Below, piece by piece: positions 13,800 through 25,918 of a DNA stretch of 64,000 bases. The translations under genes and the position numbers were made by a program. Position 1 is the first letter of the stretch; each line of letters begins with the position of its first letter. Source of the DNA: Lucifuga dentata (Eukaryota; Chordata; Actinopteri; Ophidiiformes; Bythitidae); contig VXCM01000482.1 of the NCBI GenBank assembly GCA_014773175.1, positions 1 through 64,000 of the forward strand, in the 5' to 3' direction. A model generated the notes under the pieces. The model was not told the origin of the DNA, searched no databases, and worked only from the letters and a program-made list of their open reading frames with translations.

Positions 13800-14240
13800 C
13801 CAGCAGATGTGAGTATGCATGTGTTTACAAGAGAGACAGTGTCTATCTTTGAACTGTGAAATATGACAGTTAGTTTTAATAAGATATTGTACCAGAGAGC
13901 CAAACATTGCTTGGTGAACTGGGAAGGTGCACTGGGGCAAAAGCCTCAGTAGTCACACCCTGCAGTTACGTGTGAGTTGTTTTTAGTGTGCAAATGTCAT
14001 TGCGCAAGGGCATTCTTATGACGTGATCTCACACAAACACACACACACATGCTTCTATAAAATCAATAGGTCTTACTGACATCAAATCAATAATCTTTAC
14101 TGCATGACAGCTTTATTTGGAAAAACAAACATTTCAGTGTCAGTCTGTTTCTGATAGTTTGAATAACTTATTTGACCTGTATGTGTGTATTGAGCATAAA
14201 ATCATTTGTGTTTGCTCTGTGGTATATACATAATGATATT

Positions 14241-14274
<34 letters not shown>

Positions 14275-17200
14275 TGCTGACCAGCCTGTGGCCATCATTA
14301 GTCCAGGGTTAGCCACCTGTCACAATGAGTCAATACTAGTGACCTCATTAGCAATAAGGTCAAAATAGATAGAGCACTTCCTGCGGTCACAGGAAGTCAA
14401 GGCTGTGGGCATTTTATTGGTTGTACCATAAAGACAACTGTTCTCATTCTTAGCATCTTTGAAAATCTAATAATGGATATTATTATTTTAGCACCATGAC
14501 AACTGAGAAGCACAAGGATATTGATCAAAATACAATACATATTTCAAAGTAAAACTAAACTTATATTCTAATTCTTCATCATGCTGGTATTTCAGAGCAT
14601 TTTCACACCTACGTGGTTTAATTCACTTCAGTCTGACTAGGGTTCTGGTGGTCTCAGTCTGGTCCCAAATTAACCATTTGTTTGTGTTTTGAACATGGCC
14701 CAAACTAGTTCTCAACCAGTTATCTTAGTAAACTTCATTCTATTTTATCAAAATGCAACAGCAGCTAAATTTGGCTTACTGTCACATTTTACAGAATGTT
14801 GATATTGTGCTTTTGGCTCAAGAGAAGGAAAGAGCAGTTATTTTGTAATAGAGCCCTTCAGGTATCTGCCATAGTAACCAGCTTACTGATGGGTCCATTC
14901 CCTGAAAAGCATCTCTTCTTATAAAATGGGCTTGGGTTTCGAAAAGCAACACCACCTAAATTTTGATACCAGCATCGATTTGAAGGGAGCAGATGCTATC
15001 AGACTGCTTCATCATGTTCTCCCAGTGAGATCTTTCTATCGTTTTGAGAAACTAGGATGATCATTGTCTGTGTAGAAGAGCAGGAAAATGAGAGATACTG
15101 CATCATGACACATGTTCATCCACACAAGTACTGTTTTAGAGCCAGCGTTGAGTTTGAGGAATCAGAATCGAGGAGAGAGGTTTGACCTTGACAGCACTGA
15201 AATTTGAACTTCTGTGTGTGATCACAGATTTATGGGATCCCTCCTAAGCAACAGGTGAAGGAAACGTGTTGCTGCCATATTGTGTGTAGGGTGACATCAG
15301 TAGATTCTCTGTTTGTAGTGTATTGTTGGAAGCAGGATATCAGGTTTCCTGGCCACGCTCAAGGTAAATCTATACCGCTGTCTGCCCCAGGCTAATTCTT
15401 GGCACCACAATGCAAAAAATACCCTCTCACTCCTCGGGTCAACTCACCTCAATTACATCTCTCTTCTCTTCCTCACTCCACTGTACGTCAGCTCACCTCG
15501 CCTCATGTTTCATCTTTTCTTTTTAAATACCACATCTCTCCCTCTTTCCGCCCTCCCTCTTTTGCTCTGTTTTCTCTCAGTCTTTCTCTATTTGTTTCCT
15601 AAACTGTTTGCTGTCTGCAGTTGAAGTCGACGAGAGTGAGACAATCCCCCTCACGCATACACACTCTGTAGCTTTCTTACTGGGATGCAACCATTATACA
15701 TTCAGTCATTATACATGCATTTTACAGTAGGATGCCATACAAGATAGAAATTGATTTTTTAGTGCACTGTCGGGGTGTTTCTGCTTCTTACAGGAAGCTG
15801 AAAACAAAAGCTGTGCATTACAAACACCACTGAGACCGACTCACAGAGCAGCTACTATTAAAGGCTGTTAGCTGTATACACCAAACAAAGATGGACTGGG
15901 ACAAAAATCATTATTGACATATATTATGATGTGTCTCGTGTGATATATCAAATCTATATTTTGTTGTGTTGGATTAGTTGTTTCTTGTCACACTGTAGTC
16001 AGTCACAGATTGATTGGCTAGCTGGTAAACCAACTGACTTGCACACTGGATGACTTATTTGAAGGTACTGTGCTTAAAAACACCTTATGTCTTGATGTTG
16101 TGCACCTGCTACAGCCCTCTGGCACTCTGCCCAATGGAACTGGAACTTTGCTTCGTGGCATTATTCTCCACATTTTCCCCTTGATCAGCTCCTTGCTAGT
16201 GCTGTACTGTACCTCACTTTATGTCACTTTGGATTCAATCTAATGTTTTATGTGGGCAGCCCTTCCAACACAGACGAGAATTAACAGGAGGGATAGCAAC
16301 GTTGCTTCTTCTGAGGTTTATTTTTAGGCAGAAGTCAATGCCAGCCTTTTCTTTCATCTACAGCCTCCTCTCAACTCTCCTGCCCCCCCACCCGACCTCT
16401 CTCTCTTTCTCTTTATCTTTGTCTCCCTCCCATCATTGCTCCCTCAGTCCCTCCCTCCCTCCCTCTAGCTCTGTCACAGGCAGAAGGATGTATTGTTCTG
16501 CCACACTTCTGCTAAAGGAAATAGGGGGAGTGGGTTAACACACACACACACACACAAAGCTCTCCCTTGTGACTACGCACTGTAGCACATCTCAAGACAC
16601 TTATTAAAACCAAGGTTCTGAATTTAAATCATGTCTCCTACCCCCTTTCCTTTGACTGTTACCCCTGTGTTTTTTTTTTTTAATTTATCCCCCTCCCTTT
16701 TCATTGTACGGGAACATCTTTATTGCCCCCCACTCAACTCAAGCCCCTGCCTGTTTATATATATTCTCTCTTTCTTTTCCTTTGTCTTTTCTTCCTTCTT
16801 TTCTTGTATGAATACACACGCCCCATACATGTAAAAAGCATCTACAAGGTGTGATATTTTTGGTGCGGCCTGAAATGCTTCAATACTTCAGAGTATTGAA
16901 AAATGCAGCGTCATGTGCGACATAGTTTCAGCGTTGAAGTGATTTATGAAACTAATGATGTCTTGTAATTTTCCTGTTTTTTTAATCAATTTGAATTTTA
17001 GAAGCTTTAATGAGATTTTACATTTTACAGCATGATTTTTGACTCAAGACTTTGTCTTACATTTTTTTTTTTTAAAGATATCAAAAACAAGTATTGTTAA
17101 GAAATCTGTATCAAAGTCAGAGTGCTGTATTGATGCTTGTGCTGAAAATTGTGATACCCAGCCATACCTTTCGCTTTTTCCTTTCTTTTTTTGGTACCAT

Positions 17201-17715
17201 CGTTTAATTTCTGCTTGACATTGCTTATTACAGTGACATGCTACAAAATTTAAATAGTTCCTTCAGTCAAGAGGAATCAAAGTCAAAACAGTTTGTCAGA
17301 TCACATTTATTCTTACTGAAAGCAAGGATGATGAAGTTTGAAAAGAGGGAAGAACATCATGAATTATAGAATGATTCCATTACAGCACAGAGTGGAGAAA
17401 ACAGCTGGAGTAGAGAGAAGTCAGAGTAGAGGGCTAAGATGAGATTCGAGAGGAGAACACAGGTGTGGGGTAGGAGAGTTGGGATGGGTGGATTGTGGGA
17501 ATCGTGAAGAATAAGAAGAAGTGTTGAGAGAATGAGAGGAGATAAAGGAAACACATTTTATGCCACCCTCGCATATCAGGCTTAAATATTTGTTTCAGCA
17601 TCATGTTTAGGGGATTTTACAGTAGCTGTATGGGATTGGTGCAGAGGTTGCCAAGCATCTTGATTGGTGGATAGATGGATAGAGAAGCGGGGTATTCCAC
17701 TTCCATCCCACATAA

Positions 17716-17843
17716 CACCCCCCTACCACCACCACCACCACCCACACACACACACACACCCCACCCCCTTACCTAATGCAAAAGGTGGTGATGAAAGAGG
17801 GATGGTGGGGTGCAGGCAGGAGTAACCAAATTAAAAAAGGAGN

Positions 17844-17880
<37 letters not shown>

Positions 17881-18098
17881 AGGGAGAGGGATTGAAAAAG
17901 CTGGATAGCTGGCTGCTAGCAGAGGAAGAAACGAATGTGGAAATAGGGAGAGAATGATGAGAGAGGATGAGAGGAGATGAAGGGATGAGGATGTTTTAGT
18001 TAGGTTTTTCATCCTCTCTTTCATCTCTTCCCTGCAGCTCTGCTCTGTTCTTGTCTCCACTGCAGTGGAAGATCAACACGCAGAATTGGGACACACAC

Positions 18099-18155
<57 letters not shown>
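17716..18155. repeat. CCA/CA and (GA)n microsatellite cluster
   Basis: ACC and CA repeats at about 17726-17760, a GA run at 17844-17879 next to a single N (17843), and a longer pure GA run at 18101-18155. The N next to the GA run suggests a collapsed or unresolved repeat length. Confidence 0.85.
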
Positions 18156-18157
<2 letters not shown>

Positions 18158-18502
18158 TATGCCATTTGCTTTTTGTCAGTCCTAGAAATTACCACATGCT
18201 TAGCAAAGTGGTATGACAGTACTGTATATTGAGGTTATTCCACTTATTTTCCTGCCAACTTTGGCAGCCAATATTGCTGTCCTGCTGGGCAGAGCAACTA
18301 GCAACAACTGGCAGAGCTTTCTTGTGATGACTGTGCCCCCAAAATGGCTGTATTGAAAGTGTTGTTGTGATTCTTTGATGAACTCACCAATAATCATCAA
18401 TAATAATATGAGAATTATCCTAAAATATCTTAGTGCAGGTAGTGTAAACATAGTTTATTTGTTGGAGCTTGTTGTGCATGAGCACAGCATGAGAAGATGA
18501 CT

Positions 18503-18800
18503 TAAAGGACAATACCAGTGATTTTGCTATTTAAGCCCAATAATATACTGTATGTTACTGATAAATATTTTCCAAAACATAAAACCATATTTTAGTTTCC
18601 TGTTATTTTACCAAATCCCTTAATCTTTCAAAATCAAATATTCAGGTGATACACCCAGCTTAAAATTCAGTGTTTTGCTTGCTAATATGTATCTCCAAAT
18701 GTAGATGGCATGGTTGTTTTTATTAAATGCCATCTTCTCATGGGACTATATTCCCTGGTGGAGAAATACATTTTCTTCCATGCAGCCTCTATAAGCCTGT
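18503..18800 (+). repeat. Dispersed repeat family, copy A
   Basis: Begins near AAAGGACAATACCAGTGATT and shares long stretches with two other segments of this window, including CTTAATCTTTCAAAATCAAA and a TTACTGAxAA...TTTTCCAAA block. Those copies are at about 37835-38020 (same strand) and about 38150-38485 (opposite strand). No coding frame is visible. It is probably a non-autonomous DNA transposon or SINE; the class is unknown. Confidence 0.6.
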
Positions 18801-18808
18801 ACAGGCTC

Positions 18809-19020
18809 TTAAGCCCGGTATACATTGTGTGATTTTGGGCTGTCAGAGACGAAAGATGACCAACGTGAAAGAGTCATGGCGATATCTTTGGTCGTGGCTC
18901 CAGAAAGGTGGTCCTACATCGCACTATGAGAGAGATTCAAAGATGGCCGTTGTAACGGTCTTGCAACCAAAGATAGCATGCGACAAAATTCTGACAGTGT
19001 CAGAAATTTAGGATGCTGCT
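18809..19020. repeat. Possible DNA-transposon-derived segment
   Basis: Starts TAAGCCCGGTATACATTGTG and is GC-richer than its surroundings, like teleost non-autonomous elements whose ends carry a GTATACACTGTGCGATTTT-like motif. No opposite terminal repeat was found nearby, so boundaries and class are uncertain. Confidence 0.3.
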
Positions 19021-21222
19021 CGGCCTGTGGGTGGGTGAGGTGTTGATCTGTGGCACAAGTCCAGAAAAGAGTCACGACATTGACATAGATGGGATGTGTG
19101 TTTACCTGAGAGAGAGAGAGACAGAGAGAGAGAGACAGAGAGAGGCTTCTCTGTTGCTGTCTGCTGTATTCCGGGGGTGTAGCGGACATTTTGAAGGTGA
19201 GCAGCAGGGAGGAACCCTGCTTGATTCAGACACACACTAATAGGCAGACACACACACACACACACACACATAGAAGTTGCATCCATCTTTTGAGAGTGCT
19301 GTATTAAATTCCCTGTTATCCAGGTCAATGGAACTGCACCAGACACCATACTGTATAAATGTGTGTGTGTGTGTTTGAGTGAGAGCAAAAGTCAGTGTTG
19401 TCCTTGTCTGAGATACTTGATAATATAAAAGGTCTGATAGAGTGTATCCAGGTCCTCTGAACAGGGCATTAGATGGATGGATGCATGAAAATTCCACTGT
19501 GACTTTGACAATGCTCCTGTCCACTGGACCACACTGGGCAAGAGCATTTGCCTGCTGTGTTATTACGGTGAACTCTGTGCACACTCAGCTGCATTCAGAG
19601 CACTTACTGCAAGATCCCTAAGAGCTCATGCAGTGCTTTTGTTTTTTGCTGAAAAATCTTCTGGAGCTCTCAGGTTAGTCATGTGCTGGCCCACTCGCAT
19701 TGTGCTGAGATGTGCAGCAACAGAGACCACTCAGGAATTATCTGCAACGTGAGCCAGAAACATCAGCTTCATTTACACAACGCCCTACGTGTCTGCGTGT
19801 CTGTCTCTTTCTTTTAAACAGTTTTCAAGTAGTTTCAATTTTTTTTTCTTTTTTTGACTAGTACTAGAATGTAGAATGTTAAGATGGTGACCATGAGTGT
19901 GCAGAGAGAGGAAATAGACATGCTGATGGTATACTGTACATGCAGCTAAAGTGCTTTATCGATTTGTTGAACGATTCCTTAATTGCCTTTTGAGTCTGTA
20001 GCCACTGCCCTTACTTCTCTGCTACTCTCATTGTCTCTGTTAGATTTCATTAGTTTTTTTTGCATCTAGCGGCATCTATCTATTGAGTGAAAAACAAATG
20101 TTTAGTACCAAGTAGAGATTGGGAGTACAGTTTCAAAACCATTATCACAGTACTGAAACGTCCCATTTTAGCTTTCTCTACAGTGTTTAGAATAGTTCAG
20201 TAACAAAAAAAAAAAGGTTCATCTGAAGTTGTAAAAGTAATCAATATTGGCTGCACAGCTATATTGATGCACTCTGAACAGTGTATGCTTTTGGTCTCGG
20301 CCAGCATTAATTTATTCATGACCTGTGTCCTGACTCTGTCAGAAGAAATGTAGTAAGGAGTGAAAGCTCACTTTTTCCTTCTTTCTTCTTTTCCTTAATT
20401 TTTTGTCGATCACCAGGTGTACTGTAGTGTGTTTTGCAGGTCTAGTTACTGGACTTAGTCTGTAGCTCTTTCTGTCTGATTGTGTGATTGTGTTTCTCCC
20501 TGGGATGGTCACTCACCACACACACACACACACACTATATAGACATGCACACAGCCTTACATCAGCAAACTGTCTGTAATCCAGCGATAGCAGCTGAGCA
20601 TCTGATGTCATCCGATGAGGAGAAAGGTGAGCAGATCTGCCAGCCAACTGAAAGACAATCTAATGAGCAATGGAGCTTGCTAGGACAATGAGAAGTAGAT
20701 ATCGGGAGTGCTTCCTGACACAAGCTGTGCATGTTTATGATGTGTGTGTATTACATAATATCTTAAGAACTTAAAAATGAGTTTCAGAATATAATCATGA
20801 TCCTGCACAGAAAGAAATCTGTATATCATCACAATATTTTAGAGAGTCTTACATAAAGCTGCCATGAGGATAGAAAGAGGCATTGAATTCTATACTAAGT
20901 ATTTATCCTCCTCCACCTGGATCTCAAGTGATGTGAGGACACAGAGACTGCAGCAGCCACGCAGCCAATCAGGTTGCAGCATATATTGGCCAGTCAGATT
21001 CAGGAAAACAAACACACAAATATGTAGAAGTTGCCTCTATTTGCTCACTCTCTGGTGATTTCATAACTCACAACATGACACAGGTCTTAATCTTAGGGGA
21101 ATACATCAAATTGTATGTGATTGATTCTTGATTTTAAAAAAAATTACCAACAATTTTGATAAAACCCCAACATCAAAAAGCGAGTCCTGTTTTATGTACT
21201 TTATCACTGTCATTTAAAAAGA

Positions 21223-22176
21223 AGTGGGTACACATTTTATATGATTTATATTTAAAATCAGGCATCATGCAGTCATTTTTTCCTGCTGCAGATACTGCAG
21301 TACACCTTATCAACCACCAGGGACTGATGTAGGACCTGGAAATGGATGACTGTTAACAGTGTGTGCCGCATGTGGGTGTCACAATATAGCTTATGATGAT
21401 TATATTTGTCAGCACAGTAACCAGTTTATTGCTATCACACACAGGGAGAATGGTCCATTACAGTGCATATACAGTTACAGAAAATGCCCAACATAATAGC
21501 AGGAAATTCTTATGCATGTAAGCCGAGATATTTGATTAAAATGAACAGGCTAGCAAATGGTTTATAACACACAAATACAGCAATCAAAAGACACATGAAT
21601 GGCCCAAAACACATTAATGAAAATCTCTCAATCTCACTGCGTCATTGCTGACAGTAACGACATGGGTGTGACTGTTTGACTCTGAGACATACGGGTTGTT
21701 CTCTTGTGTTTGGTTCAGCATGAGTTAATGCAGACCTTCATTAGCACATCACACTGATCTGGAAACTGAAGGTCCTGAGGTGGCATTGGTCCATTAGTAT
21801 AATGACGATCAGAGCTTATCTGGCAAATGGCCATTATGCACAGTTTTAACACCAGAATGTTCGATCACCCCACAACAGTCAGTGAACCCAAATGCATCAC
21901 TGCATATTTAGGAACTTCAGTTGCCATGGCAACCCATCTCTTGTTCTCCTGTTTCACATGCCCACCCTTCACAGATGTCATAAAACACTTAGGATGGATC
22001 ATTAAACTGGATGGTGTGTGTGTGTGAGATACTATTACGCCTTTGCCAACCTCCTTCAAAACTCTTGATAAACTAATTCTGGTGGTTGATAAGGTGTACT
22101 GCAGTATCTGAGCAGGAAAAAATGACTGTGTGATGCCTGATTTTAAATATAAATCATATAAAATGTGTACCCACTT
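21223..22176. repeat. 954-bp element with ~98-bp inverted ends
   Basis: The left arm (21223-21320) and right arm (22079-22176) are reverse complements of each other with only a few differences. Both contain GATACTGCAGTACACCTTAT on the strand read inward from the left. They flank about 760 bp of unique sequence with no convincing coding frame. Such long, nearly identical inverted ends suggest a foldback or long-TIR DNA transposon inserted in ank3 intron 1. No clear target duplication was resolved. Confidence 0.65.
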
Positions 22177-22209
22177 ACCTTTCTCTGCCTTTCCCTTTCC
22201 CATCATATA

Positions 22210-22210
<1 letters not shown>

Positions 22211-22260
<50 letters not shown>
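22211..22260. repeat. (CA)n(TA)n microsatellite
   Basis: CA repeats running directly into TA repeats, about 400 bp beyond the stop codon of the antisense MFAP4-like gene. Confidence 0.9.
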
Positions 22261-22660
22261 AATTTAACTGTACAACTTTAATATGAATGAGAAATAAACA
22301 GAAATCTACAAACTTATATTTCCAAACATAGTCAGTCTCATCAGTTTTGACTGAAACTATTTAACAGAGATATTTGGAAAGAACAATGCCATTCATTGCA
22401 TAGTTTTGGTCTTGAAAAATTTAAATTGTGGTATAGAGTCTTGATTTCCTTGTTTCTTGATTTGGAGATTCCCTTGCATTATGAACCCATTGTTTTTTCC
22501 TTTTCTTTTTTTTTCAAACATCTTTCTCCTGCTGCTCTAAAAGTTGTAAAAGCTTTGAAAACAGCCACATTATGACTTTCAGAATGCAAAGAATCTCATG
22601 GTTAGATTCCCTAAACATCACATAGAAACATCTCATTTTGTGAATAAGATCATTTCCATT

Positions 22661-22911
22661 TTATGCAGCAACTGGTCTGATCTTCATTGCAATATATTTT
22701 AGAGAGTACTCAAGCCCTTTGAAAGTGCTCCACTGTGCACCGGCAGCACGTGGTGAAGGACCATAGGTATAGACCCCGTTGGGGTTAGCAGCAAAGCAAG
22801 CTGCAAACCAGAATCCTCCATAACACAACCTGGCACAGTTAGAACCATGCGTGTCTTGATCTTTGTCAGTAGTTGTGAATTTCTGTCCATTGTGCATCGC
22901 TAGAGAGTCTC
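22661..22911 (-). CDS. mfap4: MFAP4-like gene, exon 5 (C-terminal fibrinogen domain, stop)
   Basis: Last exon of an antisense five-exon gene for a secreted fibrinogen-related-domain (FReD) protein of the MFAP4 type. It encodes the C-terminal P subdomain, starting GDSLAMHNGQKFTT. It carries the calcium-loop-like DKDQDTHGSNCA, the two cysteines of the last disulfide (NCARLCYGGFWFAACF) and the family ending YSLKYIAMKIRP before a TAA stop at 22661-22663. The acceptor is TTCCATTAG; phase matches exon 4 (G + GA gives Gly). No AATAAA is seen on this strand nearby; an ATTAAA lies about 380 nt downstream (plus 22278-22283). Confidence 0.88.
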
Positions 22912-23082
22912 CTAATGGAATAAAACATAAAAACACAGATTAACAGAAATGTATTCACTGTACAAGACAAAGAAGTCTAGCCATATTAGCAGCACGGCAG
23001 AAAACCAAGTTAATGATTGAAAATTTCTACTTTGTCACCCTCAGTTGCATTTTGTCAGCTTTAGTGGTTCCTAGGTTTAGCT

Positions 23083-23266
23083 GTGCTTTGAGCTAAATGC
23101 TAACACAGCTAACACAATGCTACATTTAACATGAGTACCACAACAGTGCAACATCAATGGTAAACATGGTAATGAACCATGTCATTTAGCATGTTTCATC
23201 TAAATCTCATGAATACCATGTTAGAATGTTAACATGCTGTCATTAACATGTTAGCATTGCATATCA
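23083..23266. repeat. TAGCAT/TTAACATG-rich teleost repeat
   Basis: Degenerate runs of GCTAACA, AACATGTTAGCAT and similar words inside the last intron of the antisense gene. Repeats of this composition are widely dispersed in spiny-rayed fish genomes, which fits the inferred host. Confidence 0.55.
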
Positions 23267-23604
23267 AGATTAAAGACATCATCCTTGATTAGCTAAATCT
23301 GGTGTGTACACATGGTCAAGAGTTGGTTCCTCCCAGATCTTGATTGGCTAAATCCACCTGATTAACTTATCAGGTGCAGGTAAAGTAGGAAGAGATCCAG
23401 TAAAAAAAAAAAATTTAAAAAAATGCAGCGCTGTGGCCTATACGGACCAAAATCCACTGATCAGTGCTTTGACCAGGATTGAGAACCAATTTTTTAGGTA
23501 AACATTAACATTTGAGTTAACATAGAACTGTGCAAATTTATTATTTTAAATACATTTTATAATATAGTCATAATTGGATCAATGGGATGAAAAAAACATC
23601 CCAC

Positions 23605-23772
23605 CTGCCGCTCCCCTGATGAAGCGTCCCAGGTTTAGCTTGTATCCTTCTGTCTCTGGACCAACAGAGAAGGAAGAGTAATATGCATAGACCCTTTGGC
23701 CCTCAAAATCTTCCATGTCCACCCTCAGCTCATAGCTCTTGGCCTGGGTTAGCAAGTGCATTGTCTCCAGGC
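23605..23772 (-). CDS. mfap4: MFAP4-like gene, exon 4
   Basis: 168 nt, encoding the middle of the fibrinogen domain: LETMHLLTQAKSYELRVDME, then the DFEGQRVYAYYSSFSVGPE segment and a GRFIRGAAG end. The phrase YELRVDMEDFEG is highly characteristic of MFAP4 and related FReD proteins. The acceptor is TGTCTTTCAG and the donor is GTGGGA. The exon opens with GC that completes the Gly codon from exon 3, and it closes on one base of the Gly codon finished by exon 5. The intron to exon 5 is 693 bp and carries a TAGCAT-type repeat. Confidence 0.9.
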
Positions 23773-24186
23773 CTGAAAGACAAACAGTAAGATGGCAGTG
23801 ATCATTTTAAATCCAGGCAGGGGAAAACCATAATGCTACTTATATTCACTGAGTTCTATAATTAGTGCCTATTTAGGGACCCACATTTTGCAGGATCTAC
23901 AAGTGGATAAATGGATAATCTTAAAACTAGATAAAAAGTAGTAGCCTTGTGAGGATGTAATTGTTATTCCATGCCAAAAAAACAAAAATGGTGTATAGAC
24001 GAAGCTTTGCTAATATTAAATCCTTACCTAATAGTGAGGCACAAAATATAAAGTTTGGTCTAAGCTGTACAGGCTCAGCCGTGACTTTGAACTTAATGCT
24101 AACTGATGAATGAATTAATTAATCACTCATTCGTTTTTGAGGTAATTATTTTTTCTTCTGGACTACACAAGGAATTTTTATCATAC

Positions 24187-24283
24187 CCAGCCAATACTCT
24201 CCAGCAGCACTGCCAAATCCAGTTTTGTAGTGATCCCACTTCCTGTAAAAGTTCACCGTGCCATCTTGTCTTCTCTGAATCAC
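24187..24283 (-). CDS. mfap4: MFAP4-like gene, exon 3
   Basis: A 97-nt exon. It encodes [20 protein letters not shown] followed by [13 protein letters not shown], the standard FReD signature block (QRRxDGSVNFxRxWxxYKxGFG, EYWLGL). The acceptor is AAAAACAAG with a weak pyrimidine tract and the donor is GTATGA. Its upstream intron is only 97 bp. Reading starts in phase 0 directly after the KWT of exon 2, so the joint reads KWTVIQRR; most relatives have GGWTVFQRR there. Confidence 0.9.
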
Positions 24284-24380
24284 CTTGTTTTTAGATAGAT
24301 GAGAGATGGAGTGAAATTTAAATTCATTAGTTAAAATCGTGAGCGGTAAAGTTGTACGTCCAGTTGTTCTCCATCCTCAC

Positions 24381-24578
24381 TGTCCACTTTTCGGCAGTAT
24401 CCTCAGTGTGATCCTTGCTCATGTCACAGTACACCTGTACTGGAGAGGTGGGGCCTGCTGGGTAGATGGTGTACACTCCATCCTGGCCTGACCCTGCTCT
24501 GTAGATGTCACTGCAGTCTATGGGCAGAGGGGACTGATAAGATGCTGCTGGCAGCAGCACTGCTAGCACAAGTCTGAG
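24381..24578 (-). CDS. mfap4: MFAP4-like gene, exon 2 (signal peptide and FReD start)
   Basis: A 198-nt exon in phase 0. It opens with LRLVLAVLLPAASYQ, the hydrophobic core of a signal peptide with a plausible cleavage after AAS. It then enters the fibrinogen domain: LPIDCSDIYRAG, DGVYTIYPAG and VQVYCDM, where the first conserved cysteines sit. It ends EKWT before a GTGAGG donor. The acceptor is TTTGGTTTTCTTTTAG. The Glu-Lys before WT replaces the Gly-Gly usual in the family, and an Asp/Glu/Thr-rich stretch precedes it. Confidence 0.9.
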
Positions 24579-24758
24579 CTAAAAGAAAACCAAAGATAAC
24601 GCCTGTAAATAGTACAGAGAGCATACACAGGGAAAATGTATGTATGTATGATCCACTGTAGTTACATAACTTAGATAGACTGTGATCTCTATATTTGTTA
24701 TACATTAGTGCTATTTTTGGCTAAGCTAAGAATACACCAGCATAAATTTGTTAGATAC

Positions 24759-24764
24759 CATCAT
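24759..24764 (-). CDS. mfap4: MFAP4-like gene, exon 1 coding part (Met-Met)
   Basis: Two codons, ATG ATG, followed by a GTATCT donor. They splice in phase 0 to exon 2 across a 180-bp intron and supply the start of the signal peptide (MMLRLVLAVLLPAA). This start was chosen because exon 2 has no in-frame ATG before the hydrophobic core and this is the nearest phase-compatible ATG with a donor. A CATAAA box lies about 35 nt upstream on the same strand, and a CTTTTCAG acceptor-like site slightly further up, so an extra 5' non-coding exon is possible. The spliced protein is 239 residues, close to the family's usual length. Confidence 0.6.
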
Positions 24765-25172
24765 TCTTTTATCAGTTGTAGATTGTTCAAGCACTTTATG
24801 ATGAAGAAGCAAGTGTAGTTATCCTGAAAAGAAAGCAACATAGCATTTTCAGCTTTGAGCATTTCTGTAAAGATCAGTAATTAGCATTGTAAATTAGTTG
24901 TAATTTAGATTTTGTAAGTTTTACTAAACATTAATAAGAAAACAAACTCCTGAGCTTGCTTCAGGAGAAAATTAAAAGCAGTGTGTGTGAACTTACCAAA
25001 TATGAGAAGTTTTCACATGCCAGATGAGTTCCAGACATTAGATTCCTTTATATTTATACAAATCTGCATGTTGCAACAGTGTACTTTCCCTGGGTTTTCT
25101 TTTATGCAATCAGTAAAGTTACTTATTTCATCATCAGTAATGTGCTTTCCCTGTATTTTTTTAATCAGGAAA

Positions 25173-25177
<5 letters not shown>

Positions 25178-25210
<33 letters not shown>
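25178..25210. repeat. (TC)n microsatellite
   Basis: Pure TC dinucleotide run. Confidence 0.9.
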
Positions 25211-25212
<2 letters not shown>

Positions 25213-25682
25213 GAAATAATCAGTGTTAGCACATTGAACAAACAGAACAATTCATTACAAAGAATAATTATGTTTGTAATTTTAGCAACCCTCTCTATAA
25301 GCTGTAATGTTCACTACAAAATAAAGTTGTATGATACACTGCTACTTTCTGTTGTATTACTGAGGCAGGGGGTTTCCTTCTTTCCCTTCAAACATTTGAA
25401 CATGAGATGTTGTCTATGTTCATGTTGTGTATTAGAATGACTCAGATTTTATGCACATCTACGTATAGTATAACAAGTCTAATGGAGGTAAAAAAGGATT
25501 TTTCCCTATGTAAAAAGAAGCTGTAAATCTTTTGTTCCACATTCAACAAGTAAATGTGACTCGAATGCACACACATATACACACACACGTGTACTTAGGG
25601 TAGTGCATTGTCCTCTGATCCCTGGTTGTTACAGAGAATGGTTGGTTTGAGATTAATGGCGGAACTCTTCCACCCCCCCTCC

Positions 25683-25750
25683 NNNNNNNNNNNNNNNNNN
25701 NNNNNNNNNNNNNNNNNNNNNNNNNNNNNNNNNNNNNNNNNNNNNNNNNN
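25683..25750. other. Assembly gap (68 N) in a CT/C-rich tract
   Basis: Run of N flanked by C homopolymers and CT-rich sequence. It ends about 170 bp upstream of the candidate alternative first exon at 25919, so part of a promoter may be missing. Confidence 0.95.
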
Positions 25751-25918
25751 CCCCCCCTTACCCTCTCTCTTCCTCTCCCCTCTCTCACACTCACTCTCTC
25801 TCTCTCTGTATCCCCCCTCCCATCCTACCCTTCCATCCCTCTCCCCAGCTTCCTAGCTAGGGCTTGCTACAGTATCTGAGTGCTCAGGTTTCACACTTTC
25901 AGCTGCAGGCTGAGAAAC

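Noticed and set aside
13296..13940. 214-residue minus-strand open frame
   Set aside because: Runs antisense across exon 1 and through a CA repeat; composition is Ser/Pro/His simple sequence with no domain.
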